A stretch of DNA of 64,000 nt from Jiella flava (GCF_017349315.1 NZ_JAFMPP010000014.1:62001-126000), one strand, 5' to 3'; shown: positions 8,549 through 17,588, counted from the stretch's first letter. Notes: generated by a model from the sequence alone, not told the origin. Numbers and translations are program-made.

Positions 8549-9346
8549 TTAAAGCTTGCCTCCGATCGGCGGTTTGTCGGTCATACCGGCCAACACTTCG
8601 GCGATGTGGCGAACCTCGATGGCGATCGCCTCGCGCTTCAGCTTGCCGTCCATGTTCATCAGGCAGCCGAGATCGCCGGCGAGCAACATGTCGGCGCGGG
8701 TGGATGCGATGTGTTTCGCCTTCTTGCCGACGATGGCGTTGGAGACGTCGGGATATTTGACGCAGAAGGTGCCGCCGAAACCGCAGCAAACGTCCGATTC
8801 CGGCAGCTCTTTCAACCGCAGCCCCTTGACGCTCTGCAACAGCTGGCGGGGCTGTTGGCGCACGCCGAGTTCACGCAGGCCCGAACAGGAATCGTGATAA
8901 GTCACGCTGGCGTTGAGGCTGGCGCAGACGTCTTTGACGCCGCGAACATCGGTCAGGAAGCTGACGAGTTCGAAAACCTTGGCGGAAAACGCCTCGACGC
9001 GCGGCGCCCATTCGGCGTCGTCGGCAAAGAGTTCGGGATAATGCTTCTTTAGCGTCGCAGCGCAGGAGCCGGATGGGGCAACCACATAGTCATAGCCTTC
9101 GAAGGCGGCGATCACCTGCTTGGCGATCGCGATCGCGTCCGCCCGGTCGCCGGCGTTGAAGGCCGGCTGGCCACAGCAGGTCTGGCCTTTCGGCACGACC
9201 AGGCGGCAGCCGGCGTGCTCGATCAGCTTGATCGCCGCGAAGCCGACGCTCGGCCGGAAGAGATCGACAAGGCAGGTCACGAACAGGGCGACCGTGGGCT
9301 TGAGGGTCCCGTCGCGATGCTCGCAGGCTCCATGTGCCGCACGCAT
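8549..9346 (-). CDS. lutA: Lactate utilization Fe-S oxidoreductase LutA (CCG domains)
   Basis: LutA is the 265-residue CCG-domain subunit of the L-lactate oxidation complex, related to the heterodisulfide reductase/GlpC family. Both Cys-rich motifs are present: GQTCCGQPAFN and, further on, SDVCCGFGGTFCVKYPD. ATG 9344-9346 (MRAAHGACEH) was chosen because the frame upstream has no family homology and runs into the 170-bp repeat at 9429-9598. First gene of the lutA-macro-DUF29-lutB-lutC operon. The promoter must lie in the 9347-9690 region, which is shared with divergent DUF3422. Confidence 0.9.
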   Translation of the reverse strand: MRAAHGACEHRDGTLKPTVALFVTCLVDLFRPSVGFAAIKLIEHAGCRLVVPKGQTCCGQPAFNAGDRADAIAIAKQVIAAFEGYDYVVAPSGSCAATLKKHYPELFADDAEWAPRVEAFSAKVFELVSFLTDVRGVKDVCASLNASVTYHDSCSGLRELGVRQQPRQLLQSVKGLRLKELPESDVCCGFGGTFCVKYPDVSNAIVGKKAKHIASTRADMLLAGDLGCLMNMDGKLKREAIAIEVRHIAEVLAGMTDKPPIGGKL

Positions 9347-9428
9347 AATCGTCAAGGCCCTGTTCCTCCACCACAAATCGCCGAACCGGTGCAGGTAACG
9401 CAGGCCGGTGGAGCGCTTTCGTCTTAAT

Positions 9429-9598
9429 CTAGTGGATTGAATTTGACATTTGCATCCCAGGAGGGGGCGTCCGTGGATTGAAATGTCAAATTCGAAAAAT
9501 CCACGCGGATCATAACCTTGGCTCGTGGTCACTTCGATTCCGACATGTGCTGAGCGGTCTCGGCAGCGCGGGATCAAATGTCGGAATCGGACCACTAG
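9429..9598 (+). mobile_element. 170-bp CTAG-bounded palindromic element (MITE-like), copy 1
   Basis: Both ends are CTAG followed by imperfect 24-bp terminal inverted repeats: CTAGTGG...GACATTTG at the left, CAAATGTC...CCACTAG at the right. Inside are two successive hairpins. Arms of the first pair TTGACATTT with AAATGTCAA; arms of the second pair TTCCGACAT with ATGTCGGAA. An inverted copy of equal length is at 61342-61511 with strong similarity throughout. Size, TIRs, lack of coding capacity and a CTAG target (IS630-family elements duplicate TA in CTAG) suggest a miniature IS630/mariner derivative. It lies between divergent lutA and the DUF3422 gene. Confidence 0.7.
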
Positions 9599-9690
9599 CG
9601 ATCGTCGGCCAATTTGGAACGGATCGCAAATTGCCGTTTCCTCGATCGCCGTCATCGGCTAGCTAAGGGCGTCTCTTGGGAGGGGGCGAC

Positions 9691-10992
9691 ATGACGGCGA
9701 CGACATTCGGCCAGCAGGCGCTGGCGCGCTTTGATCACGATTCGCGCCGGGCGGAGGTGCTCGGCGAGCTGCACGCGCGGCCGTTTCCCTTGATCGAGCT
9801 GCCGAAGACGCTGGTCGTGCTCGCTTTCATGAACGAGGATCATGGCGCGCGCGATCACGAGGTGCTCACCAAGATGTCGGTGAAGCGCGGCGTTCCGCCG
9901 CCCGCCCGCGACGCGCGCACCCACAGTTTCGCGTTCGGTCACGGCCGGCTGCGTTGGGAGCGGCACACCGAATTTTGCACCTACTGTTGGGAAGGGCCGG
10001 TGCCGGAGCGCTTCGGCGAGCCGGTCGCGGGCCATCCCTTCGGGGCCGATTTCGAAGCGCCGGGCCCGCTAATCGCCGGCGTTCACCTCGAAATTCGCCC
10101 GAACGATCCGGCCGGGCAGGCGGCGCTTGCGAGCTTCGACAGGACGAGCTTCTGTTACTCGGTCATGGAGAGCGGCTTGGCCCATGCTGCCACCGACTTT
10201 CGCCAGGACGGCGACGGGCTGACGCGGATTCTCGTTCTCGACGAGGGTTTGCCGCCGGCACGGGCCGGGGCGCTCGCCATGCGTCTCGTCGAGATCGAGA
10301 TCTACCGCACGCTCGCCTTGCTCGGCCTGCCGCTCGCCCATGCCGTTGGGCCGCAGGTTCAGGCCCTGGAGGGTCGCCTCGTGCAGATCACCGAGGAGAT
10401 GAAGGGCGAGCCGGGCGACAGCCGTGGACTGTTGAAGGAGATCACGCTCGCCGCCGCCGAGGTCGAAGCCTCCGCCGCTTCCGTGCTCTATCGGTTTGGT
10501 GCCAGCCGCGCCTATGACGAGATCGTGCGCGAACGTCTGGCCGGCGTCGGCGAACAGGCGCTGGCGGGTCAGGAAAGCTGGAGCGCCTTCCTGAAGCGCC
10601 GGATGGCCCCGGCAATGCGCACCTGCCGGGCGGTCGAGGAGCGTCAGGCGAACCTGTCCGAAAAGCTCGCGCGCGCCGCCAATCTGCTGCGCACCCGCAT
10701 CGACGTCGAGCTCGAACATCAAAACCGCGATCTCCTCGCGTCGATGAATCGCAGGGCGCAGCTGCAGCTGCGGTTGCAGCAGACCGTCGAGGGCCTGTCG
10801 GTGGCGGCGATCGGCTATTATGTCGTCGGTCTGTTCGGCTATGTCGCCAAGGGATTGGAGCATGAGGGCTTGCCGGTCTCTGCGACGCTGCTGACGGCCG
10901 CTTTCGTGCCGTTCGCGCTCGTCCTCGTCTGGATGGTGGTCGAGCGCATTCGTCGGCATCACGGCCGCCCGGCGGGCGATGACGAGCACTGA
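9691..10992 (+). CDS. DUF3422 family inner-membrane protein
   Basis: A 433-residue protein matching the DUF3422 family of alphaproteobacteria. The N-terminus shows LGELHARPFPLIELPKTL and the following HTEFCTYCWEG stretch. A long helical region (LEGRLVQITEEMKGE onward, with many Glu, Arg and Leu) precedes two C-terminal membrane helices near residues 365-420 (VAAIGYYVVGLFGYV and FVPFALVLVWMVV). The function of the family is unknown. ATG 9691 is chosen over 9676 because GGAGGGGGCGAC precedes it directly. Divergent from the lut operon. Confidence 0.88.
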   Translation: MTATTFGQQALARFDHDSRRAEVLGELHARPFPLIELPKTLVVLAFMNEDHGARDHEVLTKMSVKRGVPPPARDARTHSFAFGHGRLRWERHTEFCTYCWEGPVPERFGEPVAGHPFGADFEAPGPLIAGVHLEIRPNDPAGQAALASFDRTSFCYSVMESGLAHAATDFRQDGDGLTRILVLDEGLPPARAGALAMRLVEIEIYRTLALLGLPLAHAVGPQVQALEGRLVQITEEMKGEPGDSRGLLKEITLAAAEVEASAASVLYRFGASRAYDEIVRERLAGVGEQALAGQESWSAFLKRRMAPAMRTCRAVEERQANLSEKLARAANLLRTRIDVELEHQNRDLLASMNRRAQLQLRLQQTVEGLSVAAIGYYVVGLFGYVAKGLEHEGLPVSATLLTAAFVPFALVLVWMVVERIRRHHGRPAGDDEH

Positions 10993-11103
10993 GCCTTGCG
11001 GTCTTTCACCTCCGTTACGCTGTAACGCGCGTGTGGACGAAACCGCCTGCGGCACATAGGTTGAACCAAGACTTGGGCTGACCCAGGACTTGGGAGATCG
11101 ACG

Positions 11104-12597
11104 ATGTCCGTGATGATGCCGAAGCCGTCCGAGGCGATCCTGTCCCGCCGCCAGGTGATCGTCGACGCCTTGCGGGCGATCGTGCCGGGCGAGGGAGTCG
11201 TCGATATCGCTCAGGAGATGGCGGTGTTCGAGAGCGACGGGCTGACGGCCTATCGCCAGCTGCCGCTCGTCGTCGTCTTGCCGCAGACGGTGCGCCAAGT
11301 CGCCGAGGTGCTGACATATTGCCACCGCGAGGAGATTCCGGTCGTCCCGCGTGGCTCCGGCACCTCGCTGTCGGGCGGCGCTCTGCCGCTCCAAGACGGC
11401 GTGCTGCTGGTTCTGTCGAAGTTCAACAGAGTGCTCGAGATCGACTACGACAATCGCTGCGCGGTCGTGCAGCCGGGCGTCACCAATCTCGGCATCACCC
11501 ATGCCGTCGCCCATCGTGGCTTCTACTATGCGCCCGACCCGTCCTCGCAGATCGCTTGCTCGATCGGCGGCAATGTCGCGGAAAATTCCGGCGGGGTGCA
11601 TTGTCTGAAATACGGCCTGACGGCGAACAACGTCCTCGGCATCGAATTCGTCACCATCGAGGGCGAGATCGTCCGGCTTGGCGGTAAGCATCTTGACGCC
11701 GAAGGCTACGACATTCTCGGCCTGATGACCGGGTCGGAGGGGCTGCTCGGCGTGGTGACGGAGGTGACGGTCCGCATCCTGCAGAAGCCGGAGACGGCGC
11801 GGGCGGTGCTGATCGGCTTTCCGACCTCCGAACAGGCCGGCGCCTGCGTGGCGGCGATCATCGCCAAAGGCATCATTCCCGGCGGCATGGAGATGATGGA
11901 CCGGCCGGCGATCCATGCCGCTGAGGATTTCGTCCAGGCCGGCTATCCGACCGACGTGGAAGCGCTGCTGATCGTCGAGCTCGATGGGCCTGGCGCCGAG
12001 GTCGACCATCTCCTCGCCGAAGTCGAGGCGATCGGCAACGCCAATGGCGCGGTGACCTGCCGGGTGTCGCAGTCGGAGGAGGAGCGGGCGGCGTTCTGGG
12101 CCGGTCGCAAGGCGGCGTTCCCCGCCGTTGGCCGGATCTCGCCGGACTACTACTGCATGGACGGCACCATTCCCCGCAAGGAATTGCCGAAGGTGCTGGC
12201 GGGCATGAAGGCGCTGTCGGACAAATACGGCCTGCGGGTCGCTAATGTCTTCCACGCCGGCGACGGCAATCTGCATCCGCTGATCCTCTACGATGCGAAT
12301 AACGAAGGCGAGCTGCGCCGGGCCGAGGAGTTCGGCAACGACATTCTGCGGCTCTGCGTCGAGGTTGGTGGCGTTTTGACCGGCGAGCATGGCGTCGGCG
12401 TCGAAAAACGCGATCTGATGCCGGAGATGTTTGGTGAGGACGATCTGAAGCACCAGCAGCGGGTCAAATGCGCCTTCGACGACAAGCATCTGCTCAATCC
12501 CGGCAAGGTGTTTCCCGAGCTCCATCGTTGCGCCGAACTCGGCCGCATGCATGTCCATAAGGGGCAGGTGGCCTTTCCCGATCTGCCGCGGTTTTGA
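11104..12597 (+). CDS. glcD: Glycolate oxidase, FAD-linked subunit GlcD
   Basis: Catalytic FAD subunit of the GlcDEF membrane-associated glycolate oxidase (glycolate to glyoxylate), 497 residues. PCMH-type FAD-binding motifs PVVPRGSGTSLSGGALP and CSIGGNVAENSGG are present, as are VFHAGDGNLHPLILYD and the C-terminal GEHGVGVEKR loop. ATG 11104 follows GGGAGATCGACG, a good ribosome binding site. First gene of the plus-strand glc cluster; an Uma2 gene starts 3 bp after its stop. Confidence 0.93.
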   Translation: MSVMMPKPSEAILSRRQVIVDALRAIVPGEGVVDIAQEMAVFESDGLTAYRQLPLVVVLPQTVRQVAEVLTYCHREEIPVVPRGSGTSLSGGALPLQDGVLLVLSKFNRVLEIDYDNRCAVVQPGVTNLGITHAVAHRGFYYAPDPSSQIACSIGGNVAENSGGVHCLKYGLTANNVLGIEFVTIEGEIVRLGGKHLDAEGYDILGLMTGSEGLLGVVTEVTVRILQKPETARAVLIGFPTSEQAGACVAAIIAKGIIPGGMEMMDRPAIHAAEDFVQAGYPTDVEALLIVELDGPGAEVDHLLAEVEAIGNANGAVTCRVSQSEEERAAFWAGRKAAFPAVGRISPDYYCMDGTIPRKELPKVLAGMKALSDKYGLRVANVFHAGDGNLHPLILYDANNEGELRRAEEFGNDILRLCVEVGGVLTGEHGVGVEKRDLMPEMFGEDDLKHQQRVKCAFDDKHLLNPGKVFPELHRCAELGRMHVHKGQVAFPDLPRF

Positions 12598-12599
12598 CC

Positions 12600-13193
12600 A
12601 TGAGCGTGATCGATCGGCGCCCCTCGATGCGCGACGAGCCGGCGATGGAGGAGGCGCGGTTTCTCAAATTTTTGCGTGCGCGCTCTGAGGACGAGCGCTG
12701 GGAGCTCATCGACGGAGAGCCTATGATGATGATGCATCCGCCGAGCTTGAGGCATCAGATCATCGGCCAAAACCTCGAGCGGCTGCTCAATGACGCTCTC
12801 GAGCGTCAAGGTACGAAGCGCTTCGCCATTCGCGAGATTGGTCTTGCCGTCGAGACGCGGCCGGATTTTCGCCCGCAGGCCGACGTTGGAGTGATCGATG
12901 ATCATCTCGGCGACAATCCTTATTTCGCCGAGCGCTTCTACCTTGCGGCTGAAGTACTCTCGGACGCCAACACGGCAGAGTATATCGCGACCAAGCGGTT
13001 GCGCTATGCCGAGCATGCCGAGTGTCTCTACGTCCTGATCCTGTCGCAGACCGAATGCATGGTCGAGGTTTGGGCTCGCTTGGATGAATGGCGGGGCCGC
13101 GTCTATCGCGCGCTAGATGATCGGATCGAACTCCCCGAATTTGGATTTTCGTGTGAGCTCGGCGCGCTTTACGCGCGCACTCAGCTGGCATGA
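12600..13193 (+). CDS. Uma2 family (PD-(D/E)XK-like) putative endonuclease
   Basis: A 197-residue Uma2/DUF820 protein, a family with a restriction-endonuclease-like fold. The characteristic features are visible: WELIDGEPMMMM near residue 40, SLRHQIIGQNLERLL, PQADVGVI (acidic strand), and AAEVLSDANTAEYIATKRL, where E, S and the downstream Lys form the predicted active-site pattern. Activity is inferred from the fold only. It starts 3 bp after glcD and its stop overlaps glcE as ATGA, so it is embedded and coupled within the glycolate oxidase operon. Confidence 0.87.
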   Translation: MSVIDRRPSMRDEPAMEEARFLKFLRARSEDERWELIDGEPMMMMHPPSLRHQIIGQNLERLLNDALERQGTKRFAIREIGLAVETRPDFRPQADVGVIDDHLGDNPYFAERFYLAAEVLSDANTAEYIATKRLRYAEHAECLYVLILSQTECMVEVWARLDEWRGRVYRALDDRIELPEFGFSCELGALYARTQLA

Positions 13194-14434
13194 GCGAGGT
13201 GTCCCAAGCGTTATCCATGACCACGCAATCATCACTGCTCCATCCCCAATCCGAAGACGAGTTGCGCGAGATCGTGGCGGCTGCCGTATCCGCGCAGGAG
13301 CCGCTGGCCGTTGAGGGAACCGGATCCAAGCGCGGCCTCGGCCGGCCGGTCCAGGCGGCACGGACGCTGTCGCTCGCCAAATTGTCCGGCGTGACGCTGT
13401 ATGAGCCTGAGGAGCTGGTGCTCTCAGCCAAGGCCGGTACGCCGATCGCCGAGATCGAGGCCCTGGTCGATGCCAATCATCAGCGTCTGGAATTCGAGCC
13501 GCTGGATTATGGCCCCTTGCATGGCGCGGCGCCCGGTGAGGGCACGCTCGGCGGCGTCGTCGCCTGCAATCTGGCCGGGCCGCGGCGGCTGAAACAGGGC
13601 GCGGCCCGCGATCATATTCTCGGCGTGCGCGCCGTGTCCGGCCGGGCGGAGCTGTTCAAGTCCGGCGGGCGGGTGGTGAAGAATGTCACCGGCTACGACC
13701 TTTCGAAGGGACTTACCGGATCTTACGGCACGCTGGCGGTGATGAGCGAAATCACCATCAAGGTGCTGCCGAAGTCGGAGACCGAGACCACCCTCGTCTT
13801 GCGCGGCCTGTCCGATGCGGAAGCGGCGGGCGCCATGGCCGCTTCGATGGGGTCCCCGGCGGAGGTGTCGGGCGCGGCGCATCTGCCGATGTATCTGGCC
13901 GCGCGGGTGATGGACGGGGCGCTTGGCGAGGCGGCGGCGACCGTCATTCGCATCGAAGGTTTTGGCCCCTCGGTCGCGGCGCGGTCGGCCCATCTCGGCC
14001 AGGCGCTGGAGCGGGTCGGCAAATTGGAGCGGCTGGAGGCGGAGGCCTCCCGCGCGCTGTGGCGCGACGTGCGCGACGTGCGCCCCTTCGTCGATGGCAG
14101 CGACAAGCCGGTCTGGCGTCTCTCGGTGACGCCGACTTCCGGCCACGCGATCGTCATGAGCCTCAGGATGCAGGCGGCGATCGACGCCTTTTACGATTGG
14201 CAGGGCGGGCTCGTCTGGCTGCGGATGGAGGCCGGCGAGCCGGAAGCCGAGCTCATTCGCCAGACGATCGCCCGCTTCGGCGGCGGCCACGCGACGCTCG
14301 TGCGGGCGCCTGAGACCGTGCGGGCGGCAACCGCGGTCTTTCAGCCGCAAGAGCCCGGGCTGGCCGGGCTGTCAAAGCGGCTGAAGGCGCAGTTCGATCC
14401 GCAGGGCGTCCTCAATCCGGGGCGGATGGGTTAG
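13190..14434 (+). CDS. glcE: Glycolate oxidase, FAD-binding subunit GlcE
   Basis: Second flavin-domain subunit of glycolate oxidase, 414 residues. The PCMH FAD-binding region is recognisable: VEGTGSKRGLGRPV, GEGTLGGVVACNLAGPRR and VVKNVTGYDLSKGLTGSYG, the last a GlcE hallmark. The C-terminus ends FDPQGVLNPGRMG, as in the family. ATG 13190 overlaps the Uma2 stop by 4 bp. An in-frame Met at residue 10 is an alternative start. A DUF433/DUF5615 pair follows after 25 bp. Confidence 0.92.
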   Translation: MSEVSQALSMTTQSSLLHPQSEDELREIVAAAVSAQEPLAVEGTGSKRGLGRPVQAARTLSLAKLSGVTLYEPEELVLSAKAGTPIAEIEALVDANHQRLEFEPLDYGPLHGAAPGEGTLGGVVACNLAGPRRLKQGAARDHILGVRAVSGRAELFKSGGRVVKNVTGYDLSKGLTGSYGTLAVMSEITIKVLPKSETETTLVLRGLSDAEAAGAMAASMGSPAEVSGAAHLPMYLAARVMDGALGEAAATVIRIEGFGPSVAARSAHLGQALERVGKLERLEAEASRALWRDVRDVRPFVDGSDKPVWRLSVTPTSGHAIVMSLRMQAAIDAFYDWQGGLVWLRMEAGEPEAELIRQTIARFGGGHATLVRAPETVRAATAVFQPQEPGLAGLSKRLKAQFDPQGVLNPGRMG

Positions 14435-14459
14435 ACTGATCTCAGAGGAGGCTTCGACG

Positions 14460-14699
14460 GTGGAACCAAGCGACATCATGACCTGCGATCCGAACGTTTT
14501 GTCGGGGGAGCTCGTCTTTACAGGCACGCGCGTTCCGGTGGATACGCTGTTCGTCTATCTGGCGTCTGGCGACCGGCTCGCCGAATTCTTGAGTGATTTT
14601 CCGACGGTCTCTAAGAACCAGGCCGTGGCCGCCATCCAGCTGGCCAAAGAGCGTCTGATCCACCACCGCGTTGGGCGCCCGGTTGAAAGCGCTGCTTGA
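14460..14699 (+). CDS. DUF433 family antitoxin-like protein
   Basis: Small 79-residue protein of the DUF433 family, a winged-helix-like domain that commonly pairs with DUF5615 PIN-like toxins. Hallmarks: DPNVLSGELVFTGTRVPVDTLFVYLASG and the closing AVAAIQLAKERL helix. It starts at GTG 14460 after GAGGAGGCTTCGAC. It overlaps the following DUF5615 gene by 17 bp, the usual arrangement for this pair. Antitoxin function is inferred from the partnership. Confidence 0.85.
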   Translation: MEPSDIMTCDPNVLSGELVFTGTRVPVDTLFVYLASGDRLAEFLSDFPTVSKNQAVAAIQLAKERLIHHRVGRPVESAA

Positions 14700-15039
14700 T
14701 GGGAACCTGCCCGCTCGGCTGGCTGTCCCCCTGCTGGAGCTGGGATGCGACGTGGCATCGTTTCTCAAGGCCTCGAAGGGGTTGAACAACGGTGAGCTCT
14801 TGAAGCGACTGCACCGCGAGGGCTTTGCCTGTCTCATCACCGTCGACAAGAACATTCCTTATCAGCAGGCCGTCAAAGGCCATCCGCTCGCGGTCCTCGT
14901 CACCCCATCGCCGCGCTTCGGCAACCTTGAGCCTCTTCTTCCGAACATTGCCGCCGCGCTGAATCGCATTCAGCCCGACGGGGTCTGGTTGATCGCAAAA
15001 AGCGGTTCGCTGGAGACAATCAAGCCGAAAAAGACCTGA
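14683..15039 (+). CDS. DUF5615 family PIN-like toxin candidate
   Basis: About 118 residues of the DUF5615 PIN-like family, predicted Mg-dependent RNases. The family start motif (usually MKxLLDENLP) appears as MKALLDGNLPARLA if translation begins at TTG 14683; a TTG at 14671 is an alternative. Acidic residues typical of PIN folds are seen at Asp6 and at TVDKN in the middle. The usual Glu of the start motif is Gly here, which may weaken catalysis. The gene overlaps the DUF433 gene and ends 3 bp before glcF. Confidence 0.8.
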   Translation: MKALLDGNLPARLAVPLLELGCDVASFLKASKGLNNGELLKRLHREGFACLITVDKNIPYQQAVKGHPLAVLVTPSPRFGNLEPLLPNIAAALNRIQPDGVWLIAKSGSLETIKPKKT

Positions 15040-15042
15040 TCG

Positions 15043-16347
15043 ATGCAAACTGCCTTTACCGCCGAACAGCTTGAAAATCCCGACGTCGCGCATTCGGAAA
15101 AGATCATCCGCAAATGTGTCCATTGCGGTTTTTGCACCGCTACCTGTCCGACCTATGTGACCCTCGGCAACGAGTTGGATAGCCCGCGCGGCCGGATCTA
15201 TCTGATCAAGGAGATGCTGGAGAACGAGCGGCCGGCCGATGCCGAGATCGTCACCCATCTCGATCGCTGCCTGTCTTGCCTCGCCTGCATGACGACCTGT
15301 CCCTCCGGCGTCAATTACATGCATCTCGTCGATCATGCCCGTGCCCATGTCGAGGCGACCTATCGGCGGCCCTTCGCGGACCGGATGATCCGCAAGCTGC
15401 TCAGTCTGACCTTGCCCTATCCGGCGCGGTTCCGGGCCGGCCTCCGGCTCGCCAAGTTTGGCCGCCCCTTCGCCGCGCTCCTGGCCGGCATCAAGCCGCT
15501 GCAGCCGCTGGCCGCGATGCTGCGGCTGGCGCCGACGGCGCTGCCCGCCCACTCCGCCGTCAACCGCCCTGGGGTGCGCCCGGCAACCGGCGCGCGCACC
15601 CATCGCGTGGCGCTGCTCACCGGCTGCGCCCAATCGGTGCTCGATCCGAAGATCAACGAAGCGACGGTGCGACTGTTCAACCGGGTCGGCGTGGAGGTGG
15701 TGGTGCCGGAGGGCGAAGGCTGCTGCGGCGCGCTGACCCATCACATGGGCCAGGAGGAGTCCGCCCTTGCCATGGCGCGGCGCAATGTCGACGTCTGGCT
15801 TCGCGAGATCGAAGCCGGCGGGCTGGATGCAATCGTCATCACGGCGTCGGGCTGCGGCACCACGATCAAGGACTATCATCACATGCTGCGGCTGGACCCG
15901 GCCTATGCCGAGAAGGCGAAGCGGGTGTCGGCGCTCGCCAAGGACGTCACCGAGTTCCTGGCGACGATCGATCTGCCGGCGCCGCGCGCCGCGGGCGAGG
16001 GCCTGATGGTCGCCTATCACTCGGCCTGCTCGATGCAGCACGGCCAACGCGTGATCCGGCAGCCGAAGGCGCTGCTGGCACGGGCCGGCTTCACCGTCCG
16101 CGACGTTCCTGAAGGCCACCTGTGCTGCGGCTCGGCCGGCACTTACAACATCCTGCAGCCGGAGATCGCCGAACGGCTGAAGACGCGCAAGGTGAAAAAT
16201 ATCGAGAGCGTCAGCCCCCAAGTGATCGCCACCGGCAATATCGGCTGCATGACCCAGATCGGCAGCGGCACGAAGATCCCTGTCGTCCACACGGTCGAAC
16301 TGCTCGACTGGGCCTTTGGTGGCGAAAAGCCGGCGGCGCTCGGCTGA
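15043..16347 (+). CDS. glcF: Glycolate oxidase iron-sulfur subunit GlcF
   Basis: Fe-S electron-transfer subunit of glycolate oxidase, 434 residues. Two ferredoxin-type 4Fe-4S motifs lie in the first 90 residues: CVHCGFCTATCPTYV and CLSCLACMTTCPSGV. Two CCG domains follow with GEGCCGALTHHMG and HLCCGSAGTYNI. ATG 15043 fits the family N-terminus (MQTAFTAEQL). Last gene of the glcD-Uma2-glcE-DUF433-DUF5615-glcF cluster. It converges on the topoisomerase gene 38 bp away. Confidence 0.93.
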   Translation: MQTAFTAEQLENPDVAHSEKIIRKCVHCGFCTATCPTYVTLGNELDSPRGRIYLIKEMLENERPADAEIVTHLDRCLSCLACMTTCPSGVNYMHLVDHARAHVEATYRRPFADRMIRKLLSLTLPYPARFRAGLRLAKFGRPFAALLAGIKPLQPLAAMLRLAPTALPAHSAVNRPGVRPATGARTHRVALLTGCAQSVLDPKINEATVRLFNRVGVEVVVPEGEGCCGALTHHMGQEESALAMARRNVDVWLREIEAGGLDAIVITASGCGTTIKDYHHMLRLDPAYAEKAKRVSALAKDVTEFLATIDLPAPRAAGEGLMVAYHSACSMQHGQRVIRQPKALLARAGFTVRDVPEGHLCCGSAGTYNILQPEIAERLKTRKVKNIESVSPQVIATGNIGCMTQIGSGTKIPVVHTVELLDWAFGGEKPAALG

Positions 16348-16385
16348 CAGGAACACCGTTCGCGGGCGCGAACGTGGCGGTCGGG

Positions 16386-17414
16386 CTACCGCGCGACCTC
16401 TTCCAGGAACCGCATCAGGCCGGTTTCCGGGGCGCTCAGCTGTTCGCGACGCCGGCCTTTCAATAGGTTGTCGTCAAGTTCGCCCGCTTCATAGGCCTCG
16501 ACGATCGCGGGGTGGACATAGGACGAGCGGGCGACCGCCGGCGTGTTGCGCAGCCGGGCGGAAACGGCGCGCATCGCTGCCGCGACGGCGCGCTTTTTCT
16601 TGTTCGGCGTGTCGGCGTTCCCCGTATCCTCAATCAGATAGCGCAGGGCTTCGGCCGAGCCGTGGAAAGTGCGAAAGTCTTTGGCCGAGATGTGAGCGCC
16701 GGAGGCTTCCGCCAGATAGTCGTTGAGGAGGTTGGCCGTCAGCTCGCGCTGCTTTCTCGATTTGCCGGGAAAACGGAACAACCGTTGGCCAGATCCCTGC
16801 CGCATCTTCTTCAGCGACTTGACCAAAGGCCGCTCGGTCACCTCGATGCGATGTTCCTTATTGGACTTGCCGACGAATTTCAGGACCGCGACATTGTCGA
16901 CGATGCGCAGGTTCTTGCGCCGCAGCGAGGCAACGCCGCGACCGCCATCGGCCGCATATTTCTCGTGGCCGGGCCGCATCACCGCGACATCGATCAGCCG
17001 CGTCGCGACGGCCGCGGTCATCCGCCGGTCGGCCTTGCGGCGGCGGAGGTCGCTTTCCACGCGATTGCGCAGGGCCGGTAGCGCCTTGCCAAAGCGGAGC
17101 AGCCGCTCGGTCTTGACCGCATTGCGGACATTCACCCAGGCGTCGTGATAGCGGTATTGCAGCCGGCCTTTTTCGTCGCGGCCAACGGCCTGGATGTGGC
17201 CGTTCTCATAGACGCAGATCTTCACCTTGTCCCAGGCGGGCGGGATTGCCAGAGCTTTGACTCGTGTCTTCAGCCGCTTGTCGTGGATGGTCTCGCCCGA
17301 GCAAAAACAGATCTTGAAGCCGCGTCCACATTTATGACGTTCGATCTCGAAGCTTTCCGGATCAACCATCTCCAATCCGTAGCGCTTGGCGTGCATGGCA
17401 AGATCGTATTGCAT
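16386..17414 (-). CDS. DNA topoisomerase IB (poxvirus/bacterial type)
   Basis: Type IB topoisomerase of 342 residues, relaxing supercoils through a 3'-phosphotyrosine intermediate. The N-terminal domain contains IPPAWDKVKICVYENGHIQ and the RDEKGRLQYRYHD signature. Catalytic-domain residues include the Arg in KDFRTFHGS and the nucleophilic Tyr in ARSSYVHP near residue 299. Bacterial homologues are common in rhizobia. The start may be ATG 17414 or ATG 17396. It is convergent with glcF and divergent from the small DUF2945 gene. Confidence 0.93.
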   Translation of the reverse strand: MQYDLAMHAKRYGLEMVDPESFEIERHKCGRGFKICFCSGETIHDKRLKTRVKALAIPPAWDKVKICVYENGHIQAVGRDEKGRLQYRYHDAWVNVRNAVKTERLLRFGKALPALRNRVESDLRRRKADRRMTAAVATRLIDVAVMRPGHEKYAADGGRGVASLRRKNLRIVDNVAVLKFVGKSNKEHRIEVTERPLVKSLKKMRQGSGQRLFRFPGKSRKQRELTANLLNDYLAEASGAHISAKDFRTFHGSAEALRYLIEDTGNADTPNKKKRAVAAAMRAVSARLRNTPAVARSSYVHPAIVEAYEAGELDDNLLKGRRREQLSAPETGLMRFLEEVAR

Positions 17415-17588
17415 CGGTTCCGGCCTGGCATGTTCGTTGCTCGTGGTGAGGCAAACGTTTCCTGCAGAGGCGATGTTCCCGAACTGACCTGCGGCGATTT
17501 CACGTCCTGGATCAGAGGCTTGTCACGGAACTCTTTGGCATTGGCGAAGCTTTGATTCCGCTACGTCTTACCGAAAAGGATTTGCCAG

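Noticed and set aside
10069-12558. 829-residue minus-strand open frame opposite DUF3422 and glcD
   Set aside because: Both plus-strand genes have clear family motifs and ribosome binding sites. The opposite frame is Arg/His/Asp-rich with no recognisable domain, as is common for antisense frames in GC-rich DNA.
14611-16356. 581-residue minus-strand open frame opposite glcF
   Set aside because: Antisense of the strongly supported glcF and DUF5615 genes; no motifs.
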